Source: a virus. From it: a stretch of 20,973 nt of DNA. The position numbers were made by a program, and so were the translations under genes. How positions within the stretch are numbered: position 1 is the stretch's first letter; every line of letters starts with the position of its first letter. The stretch is taken from the IMG/VR virus record IMGVR_UViG_3300017763_005647, positions 1 through 20,973 of that record; one strand, written 5' to 3'. This document shows positions 1 through 5,918 of this stretch, piece by piece. The notes beneath the pieces were generated by a model. That model saw only the letters and a program-made list of their open reading frames with translations, did no database searches and was not told where the DNA came from.

Positions 1-66
1 ATTCAATCATGGGATGAACGGCTCCGTTCCGCGACTTACTTGCGTCCCACAGAGTGGGATGAACGT
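1..66 (-). repeat. Hairpin-rich stretch with a 45-bp-period repeat
   Basis: The 11-mer TGGGATGAACG occurs at 10-20 and again at 55-65, exactly 45 bp apart. Two perfect short inverted repeats sit in the interval: GAACGG/CCGTTC at 16-21 and 24-29 with a 2-nt loop, and TCCCAC/GTGGGA at 45-50 and 54-59 with a 3-nt loop. The stretch lies just downstream of a strong leftward promoter, so it would form the 5' end of that transcript. It might be a structured leader or small RNA, or the edge of a longer array or of a gene beyond the left end. On the minus strand the region is open in one frame, so a coding role is not excluded. The window ends too soon to decide. Confidence 0.5.
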
Positions 67-74
67 CAGGTCTT

Positions 75-103
75 ATTATAGACCTTATGCATTATTTAGT
101 CAA
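75..103 (-). promoter_or_regulatory. Near-consensus sigma70-type promoter, leftward
   Basis: On the minus strand a -35 hexamer TTGACT (98-103) is followed after exactly 17 bp by a perfect -10 TATAAT (75-80). Transcription should begin near position 68 and run off the left edge. It lies in the gap after the stop codon of the gene at 133-402. In T4-like cyanophages such host-type promoters usually drive early genes. An inverted repeat, AGGTCT/AGACCT at 68-73 and 80-85, overlaps the -10 and the predicted start site and might be an operator or simply part of the leader. Confidence 0.7.
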
Positions 104-132
104 GTGTCTCAGTATCAACACAAGTTTGACAA

Positions 133-402
133 TTATTTCTTCTTTTTACTTTGAGGTGATTTATATCCCCACAGTTTTGGATTAACCCTACCCTCAGTCT
201 GAGTCATGTTTACAAATCTAGTTTTATATTTGTCCCAGTAGTAATCAAAAATATCTACTTTCTTGCCAGCAACACAGATATCAAATTTAGTTATATCACC
301 CTCAACATACTCAATCAAATATGCAGTATATGGAAGGGTCTTATCTTCTGACAATGATGCGTCACAGTCGGGATGGATTATTTTCAGGCTAGAACTACTC
401 AA
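133..402 (-). CDS. Small hypothetical phage protein
   Basis: About 89 residues, not assigned to a function. It is mixed in composition and ends in a lysine run (SPQSKKKK), which suggests nucleic-acid contact or a disordered tail. There is no ATG in the first half of the frame. I place the start at TTG 400-402 because it overlaps the upstream stop in a TTGA quartet (399-402) and has a GGGGG Shine-Dalgarno-like run 8 nt upstream. A second TTG at 415-417 (94 residues) lies directly after an in-frame TAA and lacks a ribosome site. It is the last gene of the leftmost minus-strand group, immediately before the leftward promoter. Coding is supported by the packed spacing; function is unknown. Confidence 0.6.
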   Translation of the reverse strand: MSSSSLKIIHPDCDASLSEDKTLPYTAYLIEYVEGDITKFDICVAGKKVDIFDYYWDKYKTRFVNMTQTEGRVNPKLWGYKSPQSKKKK

Positions 403-1016
403 GAACGGTTCCCCCAATTAATGTCAGGATATGCTTTAGATACAATATCTTTAGTAATCTTATATTTTGTTTCTAGTTTCTTATCTTTGATCAAACAGAC
501 AATTTGTGCTTCCAAAGGATGGAGACCAGAAAGAATATGAATAAACATAGTCTCTCTACGGAGATTACTCAGGGAAGCATTACCACCTTTTACAAAATTG
601 TAGAACTTTGTATATTCTTTTCGAAGAGTAGTTTTTCCTTGATCATTTGCACCAAGAGAATGTGTATTCAGTTCTTCCATCTTAGAAATGGCATCTTCAA
701 TCTTTTCAGTTAGAGTTCCATTAAAACCAGTCTCACCATCAATTGCGGCATAAGGAACATCACCTGGAGGTAGAAGAGATACTACAGTCTCATCAAAATT
801 CCAAATGAGGATGGTTTTAAGACAAGGGTGTTCAAATTTTTTCAGTGCCTCAACTTTCTTGACAGCAGACTTTTGATTTGAGACTATATCAAAGATCTCA
901 AATATAAAGGGATTTGCTGGAAGGTCGGGGATCAATGCAGGTGCTACCTTTTTTCTGGGAGTGGAAGGTTTGGAGTTTTTATCCTTCACCGTCGTCACTT
1001 TCTTCGTTGTCGTCAT
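399..1016 (-). CDS. Conserved T4-like cyanophage protein, lysine-rich N-terminus
   Basis: About 205 residues. The first 25 or so are rich in Lys, Thr and Pro (TTTKKVTTVKDKNSK), likely disordered and basic, followed by a folded, mostly helical domain. Two near-repeated short motifs with Lys/Glu-rich helices lie in the C-terminal half. I recall similar proteins throughout T4-like cyanophages under a DUF label (possibly DUF6433), but cannot verify the number here. The frame could start 8 codons earlier at 1040. I prefer ATG 1014-1016, since the preceding residues look like read-through of the upstream gene. Its 5' end overlaps the end of the membrane-protein gene by 38 nt, which indicates coupled translation. 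No enzyme motif is visible; role unknown. Confidence 0.75.
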   Translation of the reverse strand: MTTTKKVTTVKDKNSKPSTPRKKVAPALIPDLPANPFIFEIFDIVSNQKSAVKKVEALKKFEHPCLKTILIWNFDETVVSLLPPGDVPYAAIDGETGFNGTLTEKIEDAISKMEELNTHSLGANDQGKTTLRKEYTKFYNFVKGGNASLSNLRRETMFIHILSGLHPLEAQIVCLIKDKKLETKYKITKDIVSKAYPDINWGNRS

Positions 1017-1209
1017 AATAGTTTTCAAAATTAAATGCAATTACTTCATCAGGAATCAAGTTTCCTTGATTATCAAACATTTCGGGGTGAGGTCTAGGTA
1101 CTTCCCGATAATTCATCATATATTCTCTAGCAGTCCAACCTCCAATTAGTCCCACTAAAAGAAACAAGACGGTTAAGAATGAACCTAAGACTAAACTTAC
1201 TGCTAACAT
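979..1209 (-). CDS. Small single-span membrane protein
   Basis: 76 residues. Residues 1-26 form one hydrophobic helix (VSLVLGSFLTVLFLLVGLIGGW), followed by a soluble stretch with the pattern REYMMNYREVPRPHPEMFDNQGNLIPDE and a very acidic end (DDNEESDDGEG). The layout is a short N-terminal membrane anchor with a cytoplasmic acidic tail. Proteins with the same HPEM(F/Y)D-x-x-GNLIPDE pattern are, as I recall, widespread in T4-like cyanophages without a known role. A ribosome site AGAGG lies upstream of the ATG at 1207-1209. The 3' end overlaps the next gene by 38 nt. Confidence 0.8.
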   Translation of the reverse strand: MLAVSLVLGSFLTVLFLLVGLIGGWTAREYMMNYREVPRPHPEMFDNQGNLIPDEVIAFNFENYYDDNEESDDGEG

Positions 1210-1227
1210 TTTTCTTACCTCTGGGAA

Positions 1228-1446
1228 CTAATTTTTCTTCCTTGCCTTTAAGGAAAATTCAAAGTAGATAGTTACTTCCCTATTGAAGAAGGATACCATC
1301 TGATCAAATATAATATGAAATGGTTTTTTCTGCTTCTTTCCCCCGCTAAGAATAAGTTCAACTCCGCGATTTTCCTCACGGATGGTAGTTTTATTTATGT
1401 CTCGATCAGATAACTTTTTCTTCTTTGAGAAATTGAATGGTGTCAC
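1228..1446 (-). CDS. Small basic hypothetical protein with GTG start
   Basis: 72 residues, unassigned. It is strongly basic at both ends (FSKKKKLSD near the start, LKARKKN at the end), with a central beta-rich stretch. The start is GTG at 1444-1446 and is fixed by a perfect AGGAGG Shine-Dalgarno at 1452-1457, 5 nt upstream. That site lies inside the end of the glutaredoxin gene, which overlaps this gene by 41 nt. The strong ribosome site makes this a real gene despite the large overlap. A basic protein of this size could bind nucleic acid, but no known fold is recognisable. Confidence 0.7.
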   Translation of the reverse strand: MTPFNFSKKKKLSDRDINKTTIREENRGVELILSGGKKQKKPFHIIFDQMVSFFNREVTIYFEFSLKARKKN

Positions 1447-1642
1447 TACATCCTCCTAATTTTCGATCATTACAAAGAACTTGTGGAAAGGTAGAACCCT
1501 GCCCAAACTTATCATAGAATTCTTGTCCAGTAAAGTCTCTGCCTAGTTTGTACTCAACAAATTTCCTACCAGTCATTTCCAGTACCTGCATCACCTTATA
1601 GCAATACTGACATCCGTTTTTTGAATACACTAAAAATTTCAT
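1406..1642 (-). CDS. grx: Glutaredoxin
   Basis: 78 residues, the normal size for a small phage or bacterial glutaredoxin. The redox motif CQYC (Cys11 and Cys14) follows the first beta strand (KFLVYSKNG). The cis-proline motif TFPQV and the glutathione-binding GGCSD motif follow in the expected order, so the thioredoxin fold is complete. It would use glutathione to reduce disulfides, for example of phage ribonucleotide reductase, which many T4-like cyanophages carry elsewhere. In this window it could also matter for the cysteine-rich propeller proteins, but that is inference. It starts at ATG 1640-1642 behind an extended -10 promoter and overlaps the next gene by 41 nt. Confidence 0.93.
   Translation of the reverse strand: MKFLVYSKNGCQYCYKVMQVLEMTGRKFVEYKLGRDFTGQEFYDKFGQGSTFPQVLCNDRKLGGCSDTIQFLKEEKVI
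1452..1457 (-). promoter_or_regulatory. Perfect ribosome binding site deciding a GTG start
   Basis: CCTCCT on the plus strand reads AGGAGG on the minus strand, 5 nt before the GTG at 1444-1446. Most genes in this window have weak ribosome sites, so this one stands out and settles the start of the 72-residue gene inside the glutaredoxin reading frame. Confidence 0.75.
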
Positions 1643-1671
1643 GTGTTTTATTTCTTAGGGTAACTGAATAT

Positions 1672-1680
1672 ATTATACCA
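1672..1680 (-). promoter_or_regulatory. Extended -10 promoter for the glutaredoxin group
   Basis: The minus strand reads TGGTATAAT: a perfect TATAAT at 1672-1677 with the TGn extension at 1678-1680. No good -35 is present at 17 bp (CCGCAA), which fits an extended -10 promoter. The start site should be near 1665, about 23 nt before the glutaredoxin ATG. The gap 1643-1758 is divergent. A plus-strand promoter for the halogenase is less clear; TATAGT at 1725-1730 is the best candidate, without a recognisable -35. Confidence 0.55.
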
Positions 1681-1758
1681 CCATTTATCTGAATTGCGGA
1701 ATCCTATTTACTTTTAACGGGATATATAGTAGAGTGATGAATAAAATGATCTTACTAA

Positions 1759-3363
1759 ATGTATAAGTCTGATAGAATTGTAATTGTTGGTGGAGGAACT
1801 GCTGGATGGTTTTCTGCAACAACTTTAAAGAGATTTTTTCCAAATAAAGATATTACAGTAATTGAAAGTCCAAAAGTACCTATTGTTGGAGTTGGTGAAA
1901 GTACATTAGCATACTTTACCACTTGGTTGGCTTTGATGGGTATAGATGAGAAAGAGTTGTTCAAATATACTGATGCATCATATAAACTAAGCATTAAATT
2001 TACAGATTTCTTTAAAAAGGATTATGGTGCATATCACTATCCTTTTGGAAGACCAAACACTCCAGAAGAATCTTTTGCTGGTCTGGGTATTGATGCATGG
2101 TTACTTAAAAAATCATTTTATCCAGAAACACGTCCTGAAGATTATTGTAGGACAATTTTTCCTGCTATGCAACTAATTGAAAATAATAAAATTAGTAAAA
2201 ATGAAAATGGAGAGTTTGGTGATTACGAATTCAAACTAGCACATGCATATCATTTTGATGCAACTAGGTTTGGAATTTTCTTGAGAGATCATTATTGCAA
2301 ACCAAGCGGAATCAAACATATTGCAGCAGAAGTTAAAAAAGTAGTATCTGGTGCGGATGGTATTGAAGAAGTTGTATTGGACGATGGTACAATCATTACA
2401 GGAGATTTATATATTGATTGTACTGGTTGGAAGAGTATGCTTCTTGAGGGTGAAATGGGTGAAGAGTTTATCTCATACAACCATTTGATTCCAAACAATA
2501 AGGCATGGGCAACTAAACTTCCATATGTAGATAAAGAAAAAGAGTTAGAACCATACACCAATTCAACTGCTATTAATAATGGATGGGTGTGGAATATTCC
2601 TCTTTGGAGTAGAATTGGAACTGGATATGCTTATTCTGATAAGTACGTTGATAAAGAAGACGCTCTTGAAGAGTTTAAAAAGTACTTGGTATCAGATAAA
2701 ATGATAGTTCAAGATAAATCTAGAGTAGAGGATCTTGAATTTAAAGATATTTCTATGAAGATTGGTATTCATAGAAGAAACTGGGTAAAGAATGTAGTTG
2801 CAATTGGTTTATCTTCTGGATTTATTGAACCACTAGAAAGCACTGGATTGTTCACAGTTCATGAGTTCTTAATGAAACTAGTTACATCTCTTAATAGAGG
2901 AGATTACACCCAGTTTGATATTGATACCTACAATATTTCTGTTAGAGAAATGTTTGATGGTATGTGCAAATTTGTAGCATTGCATTACTCACTAAGTCAT
3001 AGAACTGACACTGAATACTGGAGGGATGTCACAAGAAGAGAATATATGGGAGATTTAGTTGATAATAGAAGTCCTGGTTCTGATATGTTCTCAGATCTAA
3101 TTCTTCGGAAAATGGTAACTCATAGTCACCAAGCAGATTCAGGAACACATTGCATATGTAATGGTATGAATTATAATGTTCTGACTATAGAGAATATGAT
3201 TAAAGCAGGTTATTATCATTACACTCCACATATAGATGAAGTAAGAAATACAATTGATCAGATGATTCCAATCTGGCAAGAAAATCAAGCAAAATGGAAA
3301 GAAGAGGCAGATAAATGCCCAACCCTATACCAATACTTGAAAGATAATTTCTACAATCAATGA
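1759..3363 (+). CDS. Flavin-dependent tryptophan-halogenase family protein
   Basis: 534 residues, the usual length of PrnA-type halogenases. These use FADH2, oxygen and halide to make hypohalous acid, which a lysine passes to an aromatic substrate. Seen here: the FAD-binding GGGTAGW at residues 11-17, Lys76 in the DASYKLSIKF segment at the place of PrnA Lys79, the family signature WVWNIP at 276-281 that blocks monooxygenase activity, and the FIEPLESTG segment at 355-363 carrying the acidic residues near the active site. The key residues look intact, so it is probably active. No flavin reductase is seen nearby; the host may supply reduced FAD. Such genes are known in T4-like cyanophages, but to my knowledge without a proven substrate. 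It reads against its neighbours and ends in an ATGA overlap with the epimerase gene. A weak ribosome site precedes the ATG. Confidence 0.93.
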   Translation: MYKSDRIVIVGGGTAGWFSATTLKRFFPNKDITVIESPKVPIVGVGESTLAYFTTWLALMGIDEKELFKYTDASYKLSIKFTDFFKKDYGAYHYPFGRPNTPEESFAGLGIDAWLLKKSFYPETRPEDYCRTIFPAMQLIENNKISKNENGEFGDYEFKLAHAYHFDATRFGIFLRDHYCKPSGIKHIAAEVKKVVSGADGIEEVVLDDGTIITGDLYIDCTGWKSMLLEGEMGEEFISYNHLIPNNKAWATKLPYVDKEKELEPYTNSTAINNGWVWNIPLWSRIGTGYAYSDKYVDKEDALEEFKKYLVSDKMIVQDKSRVEDLEFKDISMKIGIHRRNWVKNVVAIGLSSGFIEPLESTGLFTVHEFLMKLVTSLNRGDYTQFDIDTYNISVREMFDGMCKFVALHYSLSHRTDTEYWRDVTRREYMGDLVDNRSPGSDMFSDLILRKMVTHSHQADSGTHCICNGMNYNVLTIENMIKAGYYHYTPHIDEVRNTIDQMIPIWQENQAKWKEEADKCPTLYQYLKDNFYNQ

Positions 3364-4154
3364 TTATAATCACTGGATCATCTGGATTCATTGGTAATCA
3401 TTTTATCAAACATTTAGATGGGAAACAAAATCTACTATTAGTAGATCAGAAGGATGCTTGGAGATTATTCAATAAATTTGATCAATGGAATGATGTCACC
3501 TTAATATTGCATCAAGGTGCAATATCCTCAACGACAGAAAAAGATTTACAAAAACTTTGGCATTATAATGTAGCATTTTCTTGTGCTTTACTTAATAAAG
3601 CACTTGAATATGAAATACCAATTAAGTATGCATCATCCGCCTCAGTCTATGGTAATACACAGGGAGAAATAAATCCTTTAAACCAATACGCGATATCAAA
3701 ATTACAGGTTGATTATACTGTATTGGATAATCTTGATAAGTTTGAATTAGTTCAAGGATTTAGGTATTTCAATGTATATGGGGAAGGTGAAGAAAATAAA
3801 GGAGATCAAGCAAGTCCAGTAAGTAAATTCACACAACAATCGAGAGAAACTGGAAAGATAAGACTCTTTGATGGATCAGATAAATTTTTAAGAGATTTTA
3901 TTTGCGTTGATGATATAGTAGATATTGTATTGAACAATGATGCTGGTAGTGGAATTTATGATATAGGTACTGCAAATCCAATTTCCTTTCAAGAGGTTGC
4001 AGAATTAGTTGCAAAAAAAGAAGGGAGCGAGATTGAACTCATTCCCTTCCCAGATCATTTAAAAGGAAAATATCAGACTTACACTTGCGCTGATATGAAG
4101 TGGATTAAAAATTATAAATTCAAATCTATGAAAGAATATCTTAATCTCCCCTAA
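3360..4154 (+). CDS. hldD: ADP-L-glycero-D-manno-heptose 6-epimerase (HldD/RfaD-like)
   Basis: 264 residues, against about 310 in E. coli HldD. It is an extended short-chain dehydrogenase fold: NAD(P)-binding GSSGFIG at residues 6-12, HQGAISSTTE (HldD has HEGACSSTTE), ASSASVYG, catalytic Tyr110-x3-Lys114, then RYFNVYGEGEENKGD with Lys147 matching the HldD lysine in its HKGS motif, and IPFPDHLKGKYQTYT near the end, which is highly HldD-specific. It should convert ADP-D-glycero- to ADP-L-glycero-beta-D-manno-heptose, the last step of precursor synthesis. The missing ~45 residues are mainly in the N-terminal half, after the first strands. Its ATG overlaps the halogenase stop (ATGA at 3360-3363). 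Its 3' end overlaps the convergent cupin gene by 14 nt. A related NDP-sugar epimerase is the alternative. Confidence 0.85.
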   Translation: MIIITGSSGFIGNHFIKHLDGKQNLLLVDQKDAWRLFNKFDQWNDVTLILHQGAISSTTEKDLQKLWHYNVAFSCALLNKALEYEIPIKYASSASVYGNTQGEINPLNQYAISKLQVDYTVLDNLDKFELVQGFRYFNVYGEGEENKGDQASPVSKFTQQSRETGKIRLFDGSDKFLRDFICVDDIVDIVLNNDAGSGIYDIGTANPISFQEVAELVAKKEGSEIELIPFPDHLKGKYQTYTCADMKWIKNYKFKSMKEYLNLP

Positions 4155-4491
4155 TAATTCTATAACTATCTTCATCAAAATGTTGTGTAGAAAATTCAAA
4201 TAATTCTGTATCTTCTAAAGCTATCATTTGATGCCTAAGTCCTCTGTAAATGTGATGTGTGTCACCCTTACAGAGGACTATTTCTTTGGATTGGATTAAA
4301 TCATCATCATCCGAATATTTTAGAATGATTTTTCCAGATTGAACATAAAAAGTTTCATCTTTCAGTTTGTGATAATGCCATGAGCACTTCTTTCCCTCTT
4401 CAAAAAAGAGAAGTTTGCCGCAATACTCATCAGTATTTACAATCCATTTTTCATGCCCCCATCCCTTAGGAACGTATTTAATTTTATCCAT
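4141..4491 (-). CDS. Single-domain cupin protein
   Basis: 116 residues forming one cupin barrel. Motif 1 is perfect: G33-x5-H39-x-H41-x4-E46-x6-G53. Motif 2 is G76-x10-H87, with Tyr82 in place of the usual Pro. His39, His41, Glu46 and His87 are the expected metal ligands. The opening KGWGHEKWI resembles the C-terminal isomerase part of type II mannose-6-phosphate isomerase/GDP-mannose pyrophosphorylase. Given its place after the heptose genes, it may isomerise, epimerise or bind a sugar phosphate, but the substrate cannot be read from sequence. The start at ATG 4489-4491 is fixed by an excellent ribosome site at 4497-4504. It is the last gene of the sugar cluster and meets the epimerase gene tail to tail. 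Confidence 0.85.
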   Translation of the reverse strand: MDKIKYVPKGWGHEKWIVNTDEYCGKLLFFEEGKKCSWHYHKLKDETFYVQSGKIILKYSDDDDLIQSKEIVLCKGDTHHIYRGLRHQMIALEDTELFEFSTQHFDEDSYRIIRGD

Positions 4492-4496
4492 TACAT

Positions 4497-4504
4497 TCCT
4501 CCTT
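4497..4504 (-). promoter_or_regulatory. Strong ribosome binding site of the cupin gene
   Basis: The minus strand reads AAGGAGGA, 5 nt before the ATG at 4489-4491, in the 24-nt gap after the HAD gene. The distal gene of the cluster therefore has one of the strongest initiation signals in the window, suggesting it is translated independently of the overlapping genes upstream. Confidence 0.75.
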
Positions 4505-4515
4505 AAGAGTTTTCT

Positions 4516-4830
4516 TTATTTAAAGAAATCAATATCACTAATTCCTTTATCATCAATATAATAATCTCCTGTGGGTTTACCCATATAAAGATGATGATAC
4601 TTACAACCCCAATCTTCCAGTTGCTTTTTTGTTAATTTATGCCACTGAATAGTTGCTTTTGATGGTGTAGGATTTTCACTCATTCCTCTAGCAGTAAAAT
4701 ACCAAATTTCATGCCCCTCATCATATAATTTGTTTATCCCATCAATTCTATCTAGAAATGGAACTGCTTCTTCATACTTTCCATATGTATTACTACAAAT
4801 AGTTCCATCAATATCAACAACATATTTCAT
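4516..4830 (-). CDS. Small HAD-family phosphatase
   Basis: 104 residues, a minimal HAD fold without a large cap. Motif I is DIDGT (nucleophile Asp6, acid/base Asp8), motif II is FTARG with Thr46, and Lys85 followed by YYIDDK with Asp93-Asp94 gives motifs III and IV. All catalytic residues are present. HAD proteins of this kind (YFTARG...MGKPTGDYYIDD) are common in sugar and capsule clusters. GmhB, the heptose bisphosphate phosphatase, is a HAD enzyme of about 190 residues. This protein is much smaller, but it lies directly after the heptose kinase and could remove the 7-phosphate of heptose 1,7-bisphosphate. That is an inference from context. It overlaps the kinase gene by 17 nt. Confidence 0.85.
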   Translation of the reverse strand: MKYVVDIDGTICSNTYGKYEEAVPFLDRIDGINKLYDEGHEIWYFTARGMSENPTPSKATIQWHKLTKKQLEDWGCKYHHLYMGKPTGDYYIDDKGISDIDFFK

Positions 4831-5599
4831 TTACATCATCCTCATTAAGTACATAAGTTCCAAAATGTGTTACAGCAATTGCTGCTGCTTTATTTGCATA
4901 TGGAATAGCACAATCAATGCTACCAAGTAAAAGATAGAAATGCACCAAAGCTGCTAGGAACGTATCACCAGCACCTGCTACATCAAAGACTGGTACCTGA
5001 ATACCAGGAAAAGATTTACCATTATAAGTACAACCTTCAGAACCCTTAGTAATAATTAAATTTGGATAATCTCCTTCTAATTCTTGTGCTTCTCGATCAT
5101 TGATTTTTATATAGGATTGTTTGGGTAGTCTACTTTTTTTACTATCAATAAAGACAGGACCCTCAAACCAGTCCACCAGTTCTTGTATTTTTTCTTCTGA
5201 AAGAAACCCTTTATTATAATCGGAGATAACCATAACATCAAAATTTTCTTTAGGTAAGTCCCACACAAATTCTTCTGCTTCATCATTCTCATCCAACCTC
5301 ATAATTTGTTGGTTAGACTTAGAATCTACATATCGAGTCTTGGTGATATTTGCCTCATGAGTCATCATATAAACATCGTCCCCAAAGGACATCAGGTTCT
5401 CTCTGACGTTGTATGCCATACCTTTGGCACTTTCTACCCTATCATAAACCATGACTGGCACAGGTGCTTCTGGACTGATCCTAGTAATCTTACCATAGAC
5501 ATATCTGTCTTTACAGGTGTCACCGATAAGGAGTACCTTGAATTGTTTGGGTTGTAGAATAGTCTCCTTGTCGATCAAAAAACCGAACTGATTTTGCAT
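4814..5599 (-). CDS. D-glycero-beta-D-manno-heptose-7-phosphate kinase (HldE N-domain-like, PfkB family)
   Basis: 261 residues, shorter than the roughly 320 of the E. coli HldE kinase domain. It has the HldE hallmark GDTCKDRYVYGKITRISPEA (residues 26-45; HldE has GD..LDRY.YG..SRISPEAPVP), the segment AKGMAYNVRENLMSFG matching GGAANVA.N..SLG, and the PfkB anion-hole motif VAGAGDTF with catalytic Asp212. It should phosphorylate D-glycero-beta-D-manno-heptose 7-phosphate at C1 with ATP. Its ATG at 5597-5599 lies 80 nt inside the upstream nucleotidyltransferase gene; a TTG at residue 8 is a weaker alternative. In E. coli the two domains are one protein with the kinase first; here they are separate genes in reverse order. 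Its 5' half is visibly more GC-rich than its 3' half. Confidence 0.87.
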   Translation of the reverse strand: MQNQFGFLIDKETILQPKQFKVLLIGDTCKDRYVYGKITRISPEAPVPVMVYDRVESAKGMAYNVRENLMSFGDDVYMMTHEANITKTRYVDSKSNQQIMRLDENDEAEEFVWDLPKENFDVMVISDYNKGFLSEEKIQELVDWFEGPVFIDSKKSRLPKQSYIKINDREAQELEGDYPNLIITKGSEGCTYNGKSFPGIQVPVFDVAGAGDTFLAALVHFYLLLGSIDCAIPYANKAAAIAVTHFGTYVLNEDDVNEICC

Positions 5600-5918
5600 A
5601 GTGTGAACCTACTACTTCTTTTCCTTTCCAGTCAGAACCGACCACCATTGTATCAGGTTTGATCGATTCCAGCAACTCTTCTAGTTCTGTCTTGGTGTCA
5701 AATATATGAACAACATCAACATACTTAATGGAAGAGAGTATCAGCAATCTATCGGATTGTGAAAAAATAGGTCTTTCAAGACCCTTCATCTCTGCTACCT
5801 TCCTATCGGAATCGATAGCAACAATGAGATAGTCTCCGAAAGACTTAGCGTATTCCAGGAGTTTGATGTGTCCAGGATGAAGCACATCAAAACATCCATT
5901 TACAAAAGAGATTTTCAT
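5520..5918 (-). CDS. Heptose-1-phosphate nucleotidyltransferase (HldE C-domain-like)
   Basis: 132 residues, the expected length for a stand-alone HldE2 or TagD-type enzyme. It has the nucleotidyltransferase HxGH motif (HPGH, residues 14-17) in NGCFDVLHPGH, then AIDSDRKVAEMKGLERPI, close to the HldE pattern NSD...LKG..RP, then GSDWKGKEVVGS and a terminal YSTTQTI matching the STT..I motif. It should transfer AMP to heptose 1-phosphate, giving ADP-D-glycero-beta-D-manno-heptose. A CMP transferase such as glycerol-3-phosphate cytidylyltransferase is the alternative, but the KG..RP segment and the adjacent kinase favour the heptose role. It starts in an ATGA overlap with the upstream YkgJ gene (5915-5918). 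It has higher GC than its upstream neighbours. Confidence 0.87.
   Translation of the reverse strand: MKISFVNGCFDVLHPGHIKLLEYAKSFGDYLIVAIDSDRKVAEMKGLERPIFSQSDRLLILSSIKYVDVVHIFDTKTELEELLESIKPDTMVVGSDWKGKEVVGSHYAKSVRFFDRQGDYSTTQTIQGTPYR

Noticed and set aside
1-66. CRISPR array
   Set aside because: Only two copies of an 11-base unit with hairpins between them. There are no full-length repeats with spacers and no cas genes, although the left edge truncates the region.
1737-1766. Alternative upstream start for the halogenase at ATG 1737
   Set aside because: This ATG is in another frame and reaches TAA after nine codons (1764-1766). The ATG at 1759 leads directly into the FAD-binding strand.
3360-4154. 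Truncated, non-functional epimerase
   Set aside because: It is about 45 residues shorter than HldD, but the nucleotide-binding motif, Tyr110, Lys114, Lys147 and the C-terminal HldD-specific segment are all present and the frame is intact, so compaction is more likely than decay.
4511-4528. Terminator hairpin TTTCTTT/AAAGAAA after the HAD gene
   Set aside because: The 7-bp stem has only one G-C pair, and it lies between two closely spaced co-directional genes, so it is unlikely to stop transcription.
5520-5599. Programmed -1 frameshift fusing the nucleotidyltransferase and kinase
   Set aside because: The sequence CCCAAAC lies in the overlap, but it is not in the reading frame needed for a slippery heptamer, and the kinase is in the +1 frame.
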